From the NCBI RefSeq assembly GCF_030812315.1, contig NZ_JAUSSM010000001.1:124001-188000 (forward strand): 64,000 bases of DNA. The letters are read 5' to 3'. Positions 53,575 to 64,000 of this stretch are shown piece by piece (position 1 is the stretch's first letter; each line of letters opens with the position of its first letter). Origin of the DNA: Arthrobacter oryzae (GTDB lineage Bacteria; Actinomycetota; Actinomycetes; Actinomycetales; Micrococcaceae). The notes under the pieces were generated by a model. It was not told the DNA's origin. It did no database searches and saw only the letters and a list, made by a program, of their open reading frames with translations. The position numbers and the translations under genes are program-made.

Positions 53575-54495
53575 CTACAGGTACCCCGGCGCCGCTTCCA
53601 GCCCGAAGTACTCTTCCAGCGTGTTGATGCCCCGTGCCGTCATGTCCGTCGCGGCCTCCACGCCGATATAGCGCAGGTGCCAGGACTCGTAGTAGTAGCC
53701 CGTGATCCCGTGGAACATCCACGGGTACCGGACCACGAAGCCGAAGCGGTGCCCGTTGGCCTTGGCCCACACCGCGGCCGGCTGCTCAGCGAAGCACGGC
53801 TGGAAACTACAGGCCCCGCCGCCGTCGCCGATGTCGAAGGCCCAGCCTGTCTGGTGCTCCGAGAATCCCGGCCTGGCCGAGGCGGTGTCCGCCTCGGCCT
53901 GGCCCCTGGAGGCAACATAGCTGTTGTACGTCGCCACCTGCGTGCCGTAGGAACGGTAGCCGCTGGCCAGGGTCATGGTCACGCCGTCCTGCGCGGCCGC
54001 GGCGAACATCTGTTCCGCGGCAGCCGCCGTCGTGCTGTTCAGCTGGGCAGCTTCGCCGGAAACTGCCAGCGCAACGTTCGGCTGGACGAGGTCCGCCGGC
54101 ACGTAATCAGCGGGGGAGAGCGGGCGGTGCTTGTTGACCACCAGCCACGGGCTGGCGGGATCCGTCAGGGAGTACTGTTTTGCCAGTCCGGCCGCAGGCG
54201 AGGTGGGCGTCGGCGCAGAGGTGGTTGCCGGCGCAGGCGCCGCCACGGTCCCCGGTTCAGTGGCAGCGGCAGTGGACGTCTCCGGCCCCGCCGACGACGA
54301 CGCAGCCGTCGGCGCGGCGGATGCGGAAGTCCCGGACGGGGAGGACGACGACGGCGGCTGGGTCCCGCCGTCGGGCGTGCACGCTGCGAGGGCAGTCAGC
54401 CCCGCGCCGACGGCAAAAAGCTTGGCCACCGACCTCCTGCTCACAGGTCCGGCGGCCAGCACAGATCCGGCGGTCACAGCGCAGTTGTGGCACAC
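53575..54495 (-). CDS. Tat-type lipoprotein D,D-carboxypeptidase (M15B/VanY family)
   Basis: A 306-residue exported enzyme that would trim the terminal D-Ala from peptidoglycan stem peptides. The signal has a twin-arginine stretch SRRSVAKLFAVGAG and a lipobox LTALAAC, so the mature Cys is probably acylated. A Ser/Thr/Pro/Ala spacer of about 80 residues leads to the peptidase domain: zinc ligands in SEHQTGWAFDIG (His, Asp) and ESWHLRYIG (Glu, His), plus ASGYRSYGTQVATYN. GTG 54495 is chosen as start, 9 bases after GGAAGGT in the coaA end. It lies 5 bases downstream of coaA on the same strand. Confidence 0.88.
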   Translation of the reverse strand: MCHNCAVTAGSVLAAGPVSRRSVAKLFAVGAGLTALAACTPDGGTQPPSSSSPSGTSASAAPTAASSSAGPETSTAAATEPGTVAAPAPATTSAPTPTSPAAGLAKQYSLTDPASPWLVVNKHRPLSPADYVPADLVQPNVALAVSGEAAQLNSTTAAAAEQMFAAAAQDGVTMTLASGYRSYGTQVATYNSYVASRGQAEADTASARPGFSEHQTGWAFDIGDGGGACSFQPCFAEQPAAVWAKANGHRFGFVVRYPWMFHGITGYYYESWHLRYIGVEAATDMTARGINTLEEYFGLEAAPGYL

Positions 54496-54500
54496 CTGTG

Positions 54501-55466
54501 CTAGACCTTCCGCAGCAGCATGCGGCGGATGGAGTGGTCTGCTTCCTTGGTGAGCACCAGCTGCGCCCGGCCCCGTGTGGGGAGGACGTTGTCCTCCAGG
54601 TTGGGCTCGTTGATGCGCTTCCAGATGTCCCGGGCCGTGGTCTCCGCCTCGTCGTCGGACAGCGTCGCGTAGCGGTGGAAGTAGGACTCCGGCTGGGCAA
54701 ACGCGGTGCTGCGCAGTTTGCGGAACCGGTCCACGTACCACTCCTCGATGTAGGAGGTCTTCGCATCCACATAGATGGAGAAATCGAAAAAGTCGCTCAG
54801 CGCCAGTCCCTGCCTGCCGTCCTGGCGGGGGCGGGCGGGGGCCAGGACGTTCAGGCCCTCCACGATCAGCACGTCCGGCCTGCGGACCACCACTTCCTTG
54901 CCGGGCACAATGTCGTACGTGACGTGGGAGTACCAGGGTGCCCGGACCTCCTCTGCGCCGCCCTTGATCTCACTCACAAACCGCAGCAGAGCGCGGCGGT
55001 CATAGGATTCCGGGAACCCCTTGCGGTCCAGGAGGTGCCGGCGCTTGAGCTCTGCCAGCGGGTACAGGAACCCGTCCGTTGTAATGAGCTCCACATTGGG
55101 GGTGCCGGGCCAGCGCCGGAGCATCTCGCGGAGCACGCGGGCGATGGTGGACTTGCCCACGGCCACGGAACCGGCCACGCCGATCACGAAGGGCGTGCGC
55201 TGCGTCTGTTCGCCGAGGAACGTGGTGGTGGCGGCGTGAAGCTGGCCCGCTGCCTCCACATAGAGATGAAGCAGCCGGGAGAGCGGCAAATAGACTTCGC
55301 GGACTTCCTTCATGTCCAGCGGATCTCCGAGCCCTCGGAGACGGACCACGTCCTCTTCATTCAGAGGCTGTTCCATCTGGGCTGCGAGCCGGGACCAGGT
55401 CTGCCTGTCCAGCTCCACGAACGGGGAGACACCCTCTCCATTCGCTTCATTGCGTTGCAAAGTCAC
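54501..55466 (-). CDS. coaA: Pantothenate kinase, type I
   Basis: Phosphorylates pantothenate, the first step of CoA synthesis. The GTG at 55466 gives 321 residues, in line with other CoaA proteins; an open frame to 55586 is rejected. The P-loop is [17 protein letters not shown]; the family blocks [34 protein letters not shown] and [11 protein letters not shown] follow, with [16 protein letters not shown] 7 bases before the start suggests a leaderless mRNA. Divergent from glmS, which starts 134 bases away. Confidence 0.97.
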   Translation of the reverse strand: MTLQRNEANGEGVSPFVELDRQTWSRLAAQMEQPLNEEDVVRLRGLGDPLDMKEVREVYLPLSRLLHLYVEAAGQLHAATTTFLGEQTQRTPFVIGVAGSVAVGKSTIARVLREMLRRWPGTPNVELITTDGFLYPLAELKRRHLLDRKGFPESYDRRALLRFVSEIKGGAEEVRAPWYSHVTYDIVPGKEVVVRRPDVLIVEGLNVLAPARPRQDGRQGLALSDFFDFSIYVDAKTSYIEEWYVDRFRKLRSTAFAQPESYFHRYATLSDDEAETTARDIWKRINEPNLEDNVLPTRGRAQLVLTKEADHSIRRMLLRKV

Positions 55467-55585
55467 GTTAGAGATTCTGCCCTCCGCGACGCTGAGAGCG
55501 AAATGGATGGCGACGCAACCGCCGTAAAGGGCGGCTTGCGACCCGTCAAGGAGGCCACGTTCGACGGCGACGGCCCACTCCGCCA

Positions 55586-55600
55586 TATAAGCTTGGCTCT
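55586..55600 (+). promoter_or_regulatory. glmS: Leaderless-type promoter of glmS
   Basis: TATAAG at 55586-55591 lies 9 bases before the ATG at 55601, and no Shine-Dalgarno is present. Any transcript from this element would begin at or within a few bases of the start codon. Confidence 0.5.
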
Positions 55601-57493
55601 ATGTGTGGAATCGTAGGATACGTAGGCCATTCGTCAGGCCGGGTAAATGTTGGCCACGGCGCGTTGGACGTTGTCCTTGAGGGACTCCGCCGCCTGGAGT
55701 ACCGGGGGTATGACTCCGCCGGCGTCGCCGTGGTGGCTGACGGGACCATTTCGTCCCGCAAGAAGTCCGGAAAACTGAGCAACCTGCTCACCGAACTGGA
55801 AGAGCGTCCGTTGCCGGACTCCGTCACCGGAATCGGCCACACCCGCTGGGCCACCCATGGCGGGCCCACGGACCAGAATGCGCACCCGCACCTGGCCGAC
55901 GGCGGCAAGCTGGCCCTGATCCATAACGGCATCATCGAAAACTTCGCCGAGCTCAAGCTCGAACTGCTCGAAGGCGGCGCCACGTTCGCGTCCGAGACGG
56001 ACACCGAGGTGGCCGCCGCGCTCCTGGGCGACATCTTCCGGAACAAGCTGGGCGGTGACGCCTCCAACGGCGGCCTGACCAGGGCCATGCAACTGGCCTG
56101 CCAGCGCCTCGAAGGCGCCTTCACCCTGCTGGCCGTGCACGCGGACCAGCCCGACGTCGTCGTCGCCGCCCGGCGCAACTCCCCGCTCGTGGTGGGACTG
56201 GGCGAGGGCGAGAACTTCCTCGGCTCGGACGTCTCCGGCTTCATCGACTACACCCGCCGCGCCGTGGAGCTGGGCCAGGACCAGATCGTGACCATCACCG
56301 CGGACACCGTGGAGATCACCGACTTCTTCGGCGCCCCGGCCCAGGGCAAGGAATACCATGTTGACTGGGACCCGGCCTCGGCCGAGAAGGGCGGCTACCC
56401 GTCCTTCATGGAAAAGGAAATCCACGACCAGCCCGACGCCGTCGCCAACACCCTGCTGGGCCGCTCGGACCTCGACGGCAAGCTGACCCTCGATGAAATG
56501 CGCATCGACCCGGAGCACCTGAAGAAGATCAACAAGATCATCGTGCTCGCCTGCGGCACGTCCGCGTATTCGGGCCAGGTGGCCAAGTACGCCATCGAGC
56601 ACTGGTGCCGCATCGCCACCGAGGTGGAGCTCTCCCACGAGTTCCGCTACCGCGACCCGATCGTTGACGAGAACACGCTGATTGTGTCCATCTCGCAGTC
56701 CGGCGAGACCATGGACACCCTGATGGCCGTCCGGTACGCCAAGGAACAGGGCGCCAAGACCCTCTCCATCTGCAACACCAACGGTTCCACCATCCCGCGT
56801 GAATCCGATGCCGTGCTGTACACGCACGCCGGGCCGGAGATCGCTGTGGCGTCCACCAAGGCGTTCCTGGCGCAGATCACCGCCGCGTACCTGCTGGGCC
56901 TGTATTTGGCACAGCTGCGCGGCAACAAGTTCCAGGGCGAGATCAAGGACATCCTGGCCGACCTCGCGAAGGTCCCGGCGAAGATCCAGCAGGTCCTGGA
57001 CCACGTGGACGAGATCAAGGAACTGGCCCGGTCCATGGCGGACGCCAAGTCTGTGCTGTTCCTGGGCCGCCACGTCGGGTTCCCGGTGGCCATGGAAGGC
57101 GCGCTCAAGCTCAAGGAACTGGCGTACATCCACGCTGAAGGCTTTGCCGCCGGTGAGCTCAAGCACGGCCCGATCGCGCTGATCGAGGAGGGCCAGCCGG
57201 TGTTCGTGGTGGTCCCGTCCCCGCGCGGCCGGAACTCGCTGCACGCCAAGGTGGTCTCCAACATCCAGGAGGTCCGGGCCCGCGGCGCGAAGACCATCGT
57301 CATCGCCGAGGAAGGCGACGAGGCGGTCAAGGCCTACGCCGAACACGTCTTCTACATTCCGGAGACCCCGGTTCTCCTGGCACCCCTGTTGGCCGCCGTG
57401 CCGCTGCAGATCTTCGCCCTCGAACTCGCCACGGCCAAGGGTTACGACGTGGACCAGCCACGCAACCTGGCCAAGAGCGTGACCGTAGAATAA
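55601..57493 (+). CDS. glmS: Glutamine-fructose-6-phosphate aminotransferase
   Basis: Makes glucosamine-6-phosphate from fructose-6-phosphate and glutamine, the entry to UDP-GlcNAc. The 630-residue product begins [10 protein letters not shown]: Cys2 becomes the N-terminal nucleophile of the glutaminase domain (residues 1 to about 240, with [20 protein letters not shown]). Two SIS domains follow ([60 protein letters not shown]) and the C-terminal [12 protein letters not shown]. No glmS ribozyme is seen upstream. Confidence 0.98.
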   Translation: MCGIVGYVGHSSGRVNVGHGALDVVLEGLRRLEYRGYDSAGVAVVADGTISSRKKSGKLSNLLTELEERPLPDSVTGIGHTRWATHGGPTDQNAHPHLADGGKLALIHNGIIENFAELKLELLEGGATFASETDTEVAAALLGDIFRNKLGGDASNGGLTRAMQLACQRLEGAFTLLAVHADQPDVVVAARRNSPLVVGLGEGENFLGSDVSGFIDYTRRAVELGQDQIVTITADTVEITDFFGAPAQGKEYHVDWDPASAEKGGYPSFMEKEIHDQPDAVANTLLGRSDLDGKLTLDEMRIDPEHLKKINKIIVLACGTSAYSGQVAKYAIEHWCRIATEVELSHEFRYRDPIVDENTLIVSISQSGETMDTLMAVRYAKEQGAKTLSICNTNGSTIPRESDAVLYTHAGPEIAVASTKAFLAQITAAYLLGLYLAQLRGNKFQGEIKDILADLAKVPAKIQQVLDHVDEIKELARSMADAKSVLFLGRHVGFPVAMEGALKLKELAYIHAEGFAAGELKHGPIALIEEGQPVFVVVPSPRGRNSLHAKVVSNIQEVRARGAKTIVIAEEGDEAVKAYAEHVFYIPETPVLLAPLLAAVPLQIFALELATAKGYDVDQPRNLAKSVTVE

Positions 57494-57498
57494 GCCGC

Positions 57499-57846
57499 AT
57501 GATTGTTGGCATTGGCGTAGACGTCGTAGACATTGAACGGTTCGGCCGGCAGCTGGAACGGACCCCCGGGCTCCGGGACAGGCTGTTCGTCCCGGCCGAG
57601 CGCGAGCTGAACACGCGCTCCCTGGCCGCGCGCTTTGCGGCCAAGGAAGCCGTGGCCAAGGTCCTGGGGGCTCCCGCCGGTATGAACTGGCAGGACTGCT
57701 GGATCGGCCTGGACCAGAACGGCCCCACCATCCAGGTCAAGGGCACCGTGCTGGCCGTCGCCGAGTCCAAGGGCGTCAAGCGCTGGCACCTGTCGATGAG
57801 CCACGACGGCGGAATCGCCACGGCGACCGTCCTGGCGGAAGGCTGA
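57499..57846 (+). CDS. acpS: Holo-ACP synthase
   Basis: Transfers the 4'-phosphopantetheine of CoA to acyl carrier protein. The 115-residue product has the two motifs [18 protein letters not shown] (Mg-binding Asp) and [15 protein letters not shown] (Glu/Lys). It follows glmS by 5 bases, so the two are probably cotranscribed; the coaA gene for CoA synthesis is nearby on the other strand. Confidence 0.95.
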   Translation: MIVGIGVDVVDIERFGRQLERTPGLRDRLFVPAERELNTRSLAARFAAKEAVAKVLGAPAGMNWQDCWIGLDQNGPTIQVKGTVLAVAESKGVKRWHLSMSHDGGIATATVLAEG

Positions 57847-57903
57847 CGCGGACTCTTCACCTGACAGCCCTGCCGCGGACCCAGCACCGATTGGACTGAA
57901 CCA

Positions 57904-59430
57904 ATGATCAGCGCCTATACCGGAACCCAAATACGGGAGGCCGAGCAGCACTTCATCCAGGCAAGCCTGGGCGCTGGCACGGGCGCTGTTCTTATGCAGC
58001 GGGCGGCCTACGGACTGGCCAACGCAGTGGTCCGTGAACTCGCGTCGCGCGGCATCCGCCCCTACGGCGCGAGCGTCGCGGTGCTGGCGGGCAAGGGCAA
58101 CAACGGGGGAGACGGGCTGTTCGCCGCCGCCATGCTGGCGGCCCGCGGAATGCGCGCGACGGCGGTCCTCACCGCCGGGGAAGCCCACCCCGGAGGCCTC
58201 GCCGCCCTGGAACGGGCCGGCGGCCGTACCCGCGCCCTCAGCGACCACAACGCAGGCGAGCTGGCGGCGGAAACCGCCCGTGCCGACGTCGTGATTGATG
58301 CCGTGCTGGGGACCGGAGCCCGCGGTGGGCTGCGGGGTGCACCGGCGACCCTCATTGGGAAACTCCGGACCGGAGCACACGGCTTTGTGGTGGCCTGCGA
58401 CATCCCCAGCGGCGTGGACGCGGACAGCGGCGAAGCCTATGATCCCGTTCTGCCTGCGGACCTCACCGTGACTTTCGGCGGGGCCAAAGCCGGACTGTTC
58501 GCAGATCCCGGCGCCGATTACTCCGGGCGCGTGCAGGTCATCCCCATCGGCATCGAAACCGAACTGCCTCCGCCGGCGCTGCGGCGCCTGGAATCCGCAG
58601 ACCTTGCCCGGCTCCTGCCGCCGCCGTCGCGCCGCTCCCACAAGTACTCCCGCGGGGTCCTGGGGGTGGTCGCCGGCTCGCAGCAGTACCCGGGGGCCGC
58701 GGTCCTCGCCTGCCGCGGCGCCCTTTCCGCCGGCGCCGGGATGGTCCGGTACCTCGGTCCGCCCGAGCCCACCCAGCTGGTCCGCCAGGCGTGCCCGGAA
58801 GTGGTGTGCGGGCCGGACAGCGTGGCTGACGCCCATGTCCAGGCCTGGCTGGTTGGCTCCGGGATCGCCGACGGCGACGACGACCAGCTGCGGCGGGTCC
58901 GCGACGCCGTCGACACGGGACTCCCTGTGGCGGCCGACGCCGGTGCGCTGCCGGCCCTGCCGGACGCCCTGGCACCGCATGTGGTGCTGACACCGCACGC
59001 CGGCGAGCTGGCGCACGTCCTGCAGCGCTACGGGATCGACCTGGGGCGGCAGGGCGTGGAGGGCGCCACCCTCGAGGCTGTGCGCCGGGCCGCCGAAAGG
59101 ACCGGAGCCACAGTCCTGCTCAAGGGCGCCACGACCGTGGTGGCTGCGCCGTCGGGCCCCGTGTTCAGCCAGGCCGAAGCCACGCCGTGGATGGCCACCG
59201 CCGGCAGCGGGGACGTGCTGGCCGGGATACTCGGCGCCCTGCTGGCCCAGCACTCCGACGAAGAGGAAAGATTTGCCGCCTCCGGCATCTCCCCGGATCA
59301 GCGCTGGGCGGCCATCGGCGCCATGGCGGCAAGCCTGCACGGCCGTGCCGGGACCCTTGCCTCAGCCGGCGGCCCTGTGACCGCCGGCGCAATCGCAAAC
59401 TACCTGTCCGAGGTGATGCGGACGCTGTAA
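57904..59430 (+). CDS. nnr: Bifunctional NAD(P)H-hydrate repair enzyme
   Basis: A 508-residue fusion: an N-terminal NAD(P)HX epimerase domain (residues 1 to about 215, with VAVLAGKGNNGGDGLFAAAM and VVACDIPSGVDADSGE) and a C-terminal ribokinase-fold dehydratase domain (about 225-508, with HKYSRGVLGVVAGSQQYPGA, VVLTPHAGELAHVL and TAGSGDVLAGILGALLAQ). It repairs damaged NADH and NADPH hydrates. It follows acpS by 57 bases. Confidence 0.95.
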   Translation: MISAYTGTQIREAEQHFIQASLGAGTGAVLMQRAAYGLANAVVRELASRGIRPYGASVAVLAGKGNNGGDGLFAAAMLAARGMRATAVLTAGEAHPGGLAALERAGGRTRALSDHNAGELAAETARADVVIDAVLGTGARGGLRGAPATLIGKLRTGAHGFVVACDIPSGVDADSGEAYDPVLPADLTVTFGGAKAGLFADPGADYSGRVQVIPIGIETELPPPALRRLESADLARLLPPPSRRSHKYSRGVLGVVAGSQQYPGAAVLACRGALSAGAGMVRYLGPPEPTQLVRQACPEVVCGPDSVADAHVQAWLVGSGIADGDDDQLRRVRDAVDTGLPVAADAGALPALPDALAPHVVLTPHAGELAHVLQRYGIDLGRQGVEGATLEAVRRAAERTGATVLLKGATTVVAAPSGPVFSQAEATPWMATAGSGDVLAGILGALLAQHSDEEERFAASGISPDQRWAAIGAMAASLHGRAGTLASAGGPVTAGAIANYLSEVMRTL

Positions 59431-59517
59431 CGATCGGCCGCCAAGCGCGGGAAATTAATAGTAATCCTACTTACTAGTAGTCTGTCTAAGATTTGTTCGT
59501 TCGCACGAGGAGTACAC

Positions 59518-61770
59518 ATGGAAGTCTGGCCCGGATCGGCATACCCGCTGGGAGCCACCTTTAACGGCACTGGCACGAATTTTGCGCTGTTCAGCGAGAG
59601 AGCCGAAAAGGTGGAACTGTGCCTCTTCGACGAAGACGGTGTTGAGTCGCGGATCGAGCTCCTTGAAGTAGACGGCTACGTCTGGCACTGCTACCTGCCC
59701 CACATCCAGCCGGGACAGAAATACGGCTACCGCGTCCACGGCCCGTACGATCCCGACTCCGGGAACCGGTTCAACCCGAACAAGCTGCTACTGGACCCGT
59801 ATGCCAAGGCCGTGCACGGCCAGATTGACTGGGACCCCGCCCTGTTCTCCTACAACATGGGCGATCCCGATTCCCGCAACGACGCCGACTCCGCGCCGCA
59901 CATGATGATGGGCGTGGTGATCAACCCGTTCTTCGACTGGAACGGCGATCACGCCCTCCGCGTGCCGTACCACAAATCGGTGATCTACGAGGCCCACGTC
60001 AAGGGCCTGACCCAGCTGCACCCCGAAGTTCCGGAGGACCAGCGCGGCACGTACGCCGGTGTGGCCCACCCCTCGGTCATCTCCCACCTGCAAAAGCTGG
60101 GCGTCACCGCGATCGAGCTCATGCCCGTGCACCAGTTCGTCAACGACGGCATCCTCCAAGACAAGGGCCTCAACAACTACTGGGGCTACAACACCATCGG
60201 GTTCTTCGCCCCGCACAACACCTACAGCTCCACGGGGGACGTCGGGCAGCAGGTCCAGGACTTCAAAGCCATGGTCCGCTCGCTGCACCAGGCAGGCATC
60301 GAAGTGATCCTCGACGTCGTGTACAACCACACCGCCGAAGGCAACCACCTGGGCCCCACGCTGTCCTTCAAGGGCATCGACAACGCCGCCTACTACCGGC
60401 TCATGGACGGCGACGAGAAGCACTACATGGACTACACGGGCACTGGTAACTCGCTCAACGTCCGGCACCCCCACTCCCTGCAGCTGCTCATGGATTCCCT
60501 GCGCTACTGGGTCACCGAAATGCATGTGGACGGCTTCCGGTTCGACCTCGCCTCCACCCTGGCCCGCGAATTCTACGACGTGGACAAGCTGTCCACCTTC
60601 TTCGAACTCATCCAGCAGGACCCCGTGGTGTCGCAGGTCAAGCTCATTGCCGAACCCTGGGACGTCGGCCCCGGCGGATATCAAGTGGGCAACTTCCCAC
60701 CGCAGTGGACGGAATGGAACGGCCAATACCGGGACACTGTCCGCGACTTCTGGCGGGGAGAACCGTCCACCCTGGGCGAGTTCGCCTCCAGGATCACCGG
60801 CTCCGCCGACCTCTACGAGCATTCCGGACGCCGGCCGGTGGCATCCATCAACTTCGTCACGGCCCACGACGGCTTCACCCTGTCGGACCTGGTGTCCTAC
60901 AACGAGAAGCACAACGACGCCAACGGCGAAGGCAACAACGACGGCGAATCCCACAACCGTTCCTGGAACTGCGGCGCCGAAGGCCCCACCGACGACCCCA
61001 AGGTCCTGGCCCTCCGTGCCCGGCAGCAGCGCAACTTCATCGCCTCGCTGCTGCTCTCCCAGGGTGTCCCCATGCTGCTGCACGGCGACGAACTGGGGCG
61101 CACCCAGCAAGGCAACAACAACGGCTACTGCCAGGACTCCGAACTGACCTGGATCAACTGGGACAACGTGGACCAGCCGCTCGTGGAGTTCACGGCCGCC
61201 GTCAACGCACTCAGGCACAGGCACCCCACGTTCCGCCGCAGCAAATTCTTCGACGGCAGGCCGGTGCTCCGCGGCGAGGGAGAAAGGCTTCCGGACATCG
61301 AATGGCTGGACGTTGACGGTTCCACCATGAAGCCCGAGGACTGGGACAGCGGCTTGGGCCGGTCCATTGGCGTATTCCTCAACGGTGACGGCATCCAGGG
61401 CCTGGACGAGCGGGGGCGGCGGATCACCGACGTCAACTTCGTGCTGTACTTCAATGCGAACGTCGAAGAAGTGAAGTTCACCCTGCCATCGGACGAACAC
61501 GCCCCGGCCTGGGACGTCATCATCGACACCGCCGGGCACAACGCCGACACCGAACCCGTCGAAGCAGGCGGCGTCCTGGCCGTCGACGCCAAGTCCCTGG
61601 TGGTACTCCGCGCGCACAGCACCCCGGAAGTCGAGCCGGACCACTCCGTGGCGGCTTCGCTCGCGGCCCTGTCCCAGACCTCCACCAGCGAGACTGCGGC
61701 GCTGACCAGCCCCATGATCGCGGAGCCGGGGCAAGTCAAGAAAACCAAGAGGAAGCCGGCGGAGTCATGA
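59518..61770 (+). CDS. glgX: Glycogen debranching enzyme GlgX
   Basis: A 750-residue GH13 isoamylase-type enzyme that cuts alpha-1,6 branches of glycogen. N-terminal CBM48 domain ([20 protein letters not shown]), catalytic nucleophile Asp343 (DGFRFDLAS), acid/base Glu379 ([13 protein letters not shown]) and Asp451 ([12 protein letters not shown]). The Ser/Thr/Lys-rich tail of about 40 residues is extra. CGAGGAG precedes the ATG; the A/T-rich upstream stretch 59452-59492 contains a -10-like TAAGAT (59487-59492). It overlaps treY by 4 bases, linking glycogen breakdown to trehalose synthesis. Confidence 0.96.
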   Translation: MEVWPGSAYPLGATFNGTGTNFALFSERAEKVELCLFDEDGVESRIELLEVDGYVWHCYLPHIQPGQKYGYRVHGPYDPDSGNRFNPNKLLLDPYAKAVHGQIDWDPALFSYNMGDPDSRNDADSAPHMMMGVVINPFFDWNGDHALRVPYHKSVIYEAHVKGLTQLHPEVPEDQRGTYAGVAHPSVISHLQKLGVTAIELMPVHQFVNDGILQDKGLNNYWGYNTIGFFAPHNTYSSTGDVGQQVQDFKAMVRSLHQAGIEVILDVVYNHTAEGNHLGPTLSFKGIDNAAYYRLMDGDEKHYMDYTGTGNSLNVRHPHSLQLLMDSLRYWVTEMHVDGFRFDLASTLAREFYDVDKLSTFFELIQQDPVVSQVKLIAEPWDVGPGGYQVGNFPPQWTEWNGQYRDTVRDFWRGEPSTLGEFASRITGSADLYEHSGRRPVASINFVTAHDGFTLSDLVSYNEKHNDANGEGNNDGESHNRSWNCGAEGPTDDPKVLALRARQQRNFIASLLLSQGVPMLLHGDELGRTQQGNNNGYCQDSELTWINWDNVDQPLVEFTAAVNALRHRHPTFRRSKFFDGRPVLRGEGERLPDIEWLDVDGSTMKPEDWDSGLGRSIGVFLNGDGIQGLDERGRRITDVNFVLYFNANVEEVKFTLPSDEHAPAWDVIIDTAGHNADTEPVEAGGVLAVDAKSLVVLRAHSTPEVEPDHSVAASLAALSQTSTSETAALTSPMIAEPGQVKKTKRKPAES

Positions 61771-64000
61771 AGACGCCCGTCTCCACATACCGGCTCCAGA
61801 TCCGCCCTTCGTTCACGCTCCAGGACGCCGCCGCCGCAGTGCCCTACCTGAAGTCGCTGGGCGCGGACTGGGTCTACCTCTCCCCGATCCTGACGGCGGA
61901 AAAGGGCTCGGACCACGGTTACGACGTCACCGATCCGTCCACCGTCGACCCCGACCGCGGCGGCCCGGAGGGGCTCGAGGCGCTGTCCCGGGCAGCCCGG
62001 GACGCCGGCATGGGCGTGCTGGTGGACATCGTGCCCAACCATGTGGGAGTGGCATCGCCGTACCAGAATCCCTGGTGGTGGTCGCTGCTCAAGGAAGGCA
62101 AGCAGTCGCGTTACGCCGAGGCGTTCGACGTCGACTGGGACTTCGCCGGCGGCCGCGTCCGGCTGCCTGTGCTGGGCAGCGATGACGACCTCGACAAGCT
62201 GGAAATCCGCGACGGCGAACTGCGCTACTACGACCACCGGTTCCCGCTGGCGGACGGCAGCTACTCCGAAGGGGATGACCCCCGCGACGTCCACGCCCGG
62301 CAGAACTACGAACTGGTGGGCTGGCGCCGCGCGGACAACGAGCTCAACTACCGCCGCTTTTTCGCCGTCAATACGCTGGCCGGCGTCAGGGTGGAAATCC
62401 CCCGGGTGTTCGACGAGGCGCACGAGGAGGTAGTCCGCTGGTTCCGCGAGGGGCTGGCGGACGGGCTCCGGATCGACCACCCGGACGGGCTGGCGGACCC
62501 TGAGGGCTACCTCCGGCGGCTCCGCGAAGTAACCGGCGGTAGGTACCTTCTGATCGAGAAGATCCTGGAACCGGGCGAGGAACTTCCGGCCTCCTTCGAA
62601 TGCGAGGGGACCACCGGCTACGACGCCCTGGCGGACGTGGACCGGCTCTTCGTCGACGCCGAGGCCCAGACGGCCCTGGACCAGCTCGACGGCAGGCTCC
62701 GCGGCGGCGAACCCGCTGACTACCAAGAGATGATCCGCGGGACCAAGCGCAGGATCACCGACGGCATCCTGCACTCGGAGATCCTGCGGCTGGGACGCCT
62801 GGTTCCGGCGGGAACGGACCTCGACAGCGGACGTGCGGCGGATGCGCTGTCCGAGATCATCGCCGCCTTCCCGGTGTACCGGACCTATCTTCCGTTCGGG
62901 GAGGAAGTCCTGAAGGAAGCCTGCAGCCTGGCTGCGCGGAACCGGCCCGATCTTGCACAGACGGTGGAGCTGCTGCAGCCGCTGCTGCTGGACGCCGGTT
63001 CGGCGCTGGCGCAGCGGTTCCAGCAGACGTCCGGCATGGTGATGGCCAAGGGCGTGGAGGACACCGCGTTCTTCCGCTACACCCGGCTGGGGACCCTGAC
63101 GGAGGTGGGCGCCGATCCCACCGAGTTCGCCCTCGACCCGGCGGAGTTCCACCGCCGCATGTTACGGCGGGAAGCCGAACTGCCGCTCTCCATGACCACG
63201 CTCAGCACGCACGACACCAAGCGCAGCGAGGACACCCGGGCCCGGATTTCGGTGATCTCCGAATTCGTGGCGGAATGGGACAAGGTACTGACCAGGCTGC
63301 AGGAACTGGCCCCGCTGCCCGACGGGCCGTTGGCCAGCCTCCTGTGGCAGGCCATCGCCGGCGCCTGGCCGGCTTCCCGGGAACGCCTGCAGAAGTACGC
63401 CACCAAGGCTGCGCGCGAGGCCGGGAACTCAACCGACTGGCTTGACCCGAACGAAGCGTTCGAGCAGAAGCTGGCCGCCGCCGTCGACGCCGCGTTCGAC
63501 AACCCGGACGTCCGTGCGGAACTGGAGTCCTTCGTGGCCCTCCTGGAGCCGTACGGCGCCGCGAACGCACTATCCGCGAAACTGGTGCAGCTGACCATGC
63601 CGGGAGTGCCGGACGTGTACCAGGGCACCGAGTTCTGGGACCGTTCCCTCACCGATCCGGACAACCGCCGGACTGTCGACTTTGCGGCCAGGCAGCGGGC
63701 ATTGGCCGCCCTCGACGCCGGTGAGCGTCCGGCGTCGTACCAGGATGACGCCGCCAAACTGCTGGTGGCATCGCGGGCACTCCGGCTCCGGCGTGACCGT
63801 CCTGAGCTTTTCACCGGCTACACGGCACTCGCCGCGGCCGGCCCGGCAGCGGCGCACCTGGTGGCCTTCAGCCGCGGAACCGGCTTGACCGGTGCCGTCA
63901 CGCTGGCCACCCGGCTGCCGCGCCGGCTGGAACAGTCAGGCGGCTGGCGGGACACCTCGGTGACCCTCCCGGCTGCGATGACCGATGAGCTCACAGGCGC
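61767..64000 (+). CDS. treY: Maltooligosyl trehalose synthase, 3' end outside the window
   Basis: The frame from ATG 61767 (in the glgX stop, ATGA) is open to the window end, giving at least 744 residues. A GH13 enzyme that converts the reducing end of maltooligosaccharides to a trehalose unit. Seen are [48 protein letters not shown], the nucleophile Asp in [17 protein letters not shown], the Glu in [15 protein letters not shown], and [14 protein letters not shown]. The treZ partner is expected beyond the right edge. Confidence 0.95.
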   Translation, partial: MKTPVSTYRLQIRPSFTLQDAAAAVPYLKSLGADWVYLSPILTAEKGSDHGYDVTDPSTVDPDRGGPEGLEALSRAARDAGMGVLVDIVPNHVGVASPYQNPWWWSLLKEGKQSRYAEAFDVDWDFAGGRVRLPVLGSDDDLDKLEIRDGELRYYDHRFPLADGSYSEGDDPRDVHARQNYELVGWRRADNELNYRRFFAVNTLAGVRVEIPRVFDEAHEEVVRWFREGLADGLRIDHPDGLADPEGYLRRLREVTGGRYLLIEKILEPGEELPASFECEGTTGYDALADVDRLFVDAEAQTALDQLDGRLRGGEPADYQEMIRGTKRRITDGILHSEILRLGRLVPAGTDLDSGRAADALSEIIAAFPVYRTYLPFGEEVLKEACSLAARNRPDLAQTVELLQPLLLDAGSALAQRFQQTSGMVMAKGVEDTAFFRYTRLGTLTEVGADPTEFALDPAEFHRRMLRREAELPLSMTTLSTHDTKRSEDTRARISVISEFVAEWDKVLTRLQELAPLPDGPLASLLWQAIAGAWPASRERLQKYATKAAREAGNSTDWLDPNEAFEQKLAAAVDAAFDNPDVRAELESFVALLEPYGAANALSAKLVQLTMPGVPDVYQGTEFWDRSLTDPDNRRTVDFAARQRALAALDAGERPASYQDDAAKLLVASRALRLRRDRPELFTGYTALAAAGPAAAHLVAFSRGTGLTGAVTLATRLPRRLEQSGGWRDTSVTLPAAMTDELTG

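Noticed and set aside
55467..55600. glmS riboswitch/ribozyme
   Set aside because: Only 134 bases separate coaA and glmS, there is hardly any leader, and no ribozyme core is seen.
59788..61734. Long minus-strand frame opposite glgX (648 codons)
   Set aside because: It lies wholly antisense to glgX, a clear GH13 enzyme; it has no recognisable motif and its composition is what GC-rich antisense frames give.
1..64000. tRNA or rRNA genes, CRISPR arrays, transposases and phage genes
   Set aside because: None was recognised by eye: no tandem spaced repeats of CRISPR type, no IS transposase motifs, and no cloverleaf. A tRNA scan was not run.

Overview
The window is a high-GC actinobacterial chromosome segment, most likely from the Micrococcaceae (Arthrobacter or Pseudarthrobacter type). 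Support comes from the base composition, frequent GTG starts, GTGA/ATGA gene overlaps, the S10-spc-alpha ribosomal superoperon running into rplM-rpsI-glmM-coaA-glmS-acpS-nnr, Flp/Tad pili without an outer-membrane secretin, and the absence of rpsN and rpsD from their usual places. The genus is an inference; no 16S gene is present.

Layout. 1-3831: the end of a very hydrophobic membrane protein, a 41-residue membrane peptide and a GH1 beta-glucosidase. 4204-9559: S10 operon (rpsJ to rpsQ) with a hairpin leader and a strong terminator. 9969-14134: spc operon (rplN to rplO), then terminator, secY and adk. 16418-22028: five overlapping genes (OleA-like KAS III, GT2 glycosyltransferase, cytochrome P450, OleC-like adenylating enzyme, OleD-like reductase) lying between adk and map. 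22066-28462: map, a NylC/DmpA-type self-cleaving hydrolase, infA, rpmJ, rpsM, rpsK, rpoA, rplQ, truA. 28491-31694: a divergent histidine kinase/response regulator pair and an HPt-like protein without the phospho-accepting His. 31802-47241: two complete tad (Flp pilus) loci in tandem, the distal one with a prepilin peptidase. 47558-50070: rplM, rpsI, glmM. 50167-53498: mscL and two unrecognised genes, one bracketed by 36-bp direct repeats. 53575-59430: a Tat-type lipoprotein D,D-carboxypeptidase, coaA, glmS, acpS, nnr. 59518-64000: glgX and the 5' part of treY.

How it fits together. The backbone is translation, secretion and cell-wall precursor housekeeping. Into it are set three accessory blocks: (1) a small lipid or secondary-metabolite operon whose enzymes match the OleA/OleC/OleD logic (acyl condensation, ketone reduction, beta-lactone formation) but with a P450 and a glycosyltransferase instead of the OleB hydrolase; (2) a NylC-like N-terminal-nucleophile hydrolase between map and infA; (3) about 19 kb of two-component and Tad-pilus genes between truA and rplM, which are often close neighbours in related genomes. 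The best candidate for an undescribed system is the five-gene ole-like operon. The duplicated tad region with its degenerate HPt protein is second.

Other recurring signals are leaderless-type promoters (a -10-like hexamer 6-9 nt before the start codon, no Shine-Dalgarno) at truA, glmM, glmS and others, structured leaders before rpsJ, rpsM and rplM, and low-complexity tails on several ribosomal proteins. No tRNA, rRNA, CRISPR array, transposase or phage gene was recognised.
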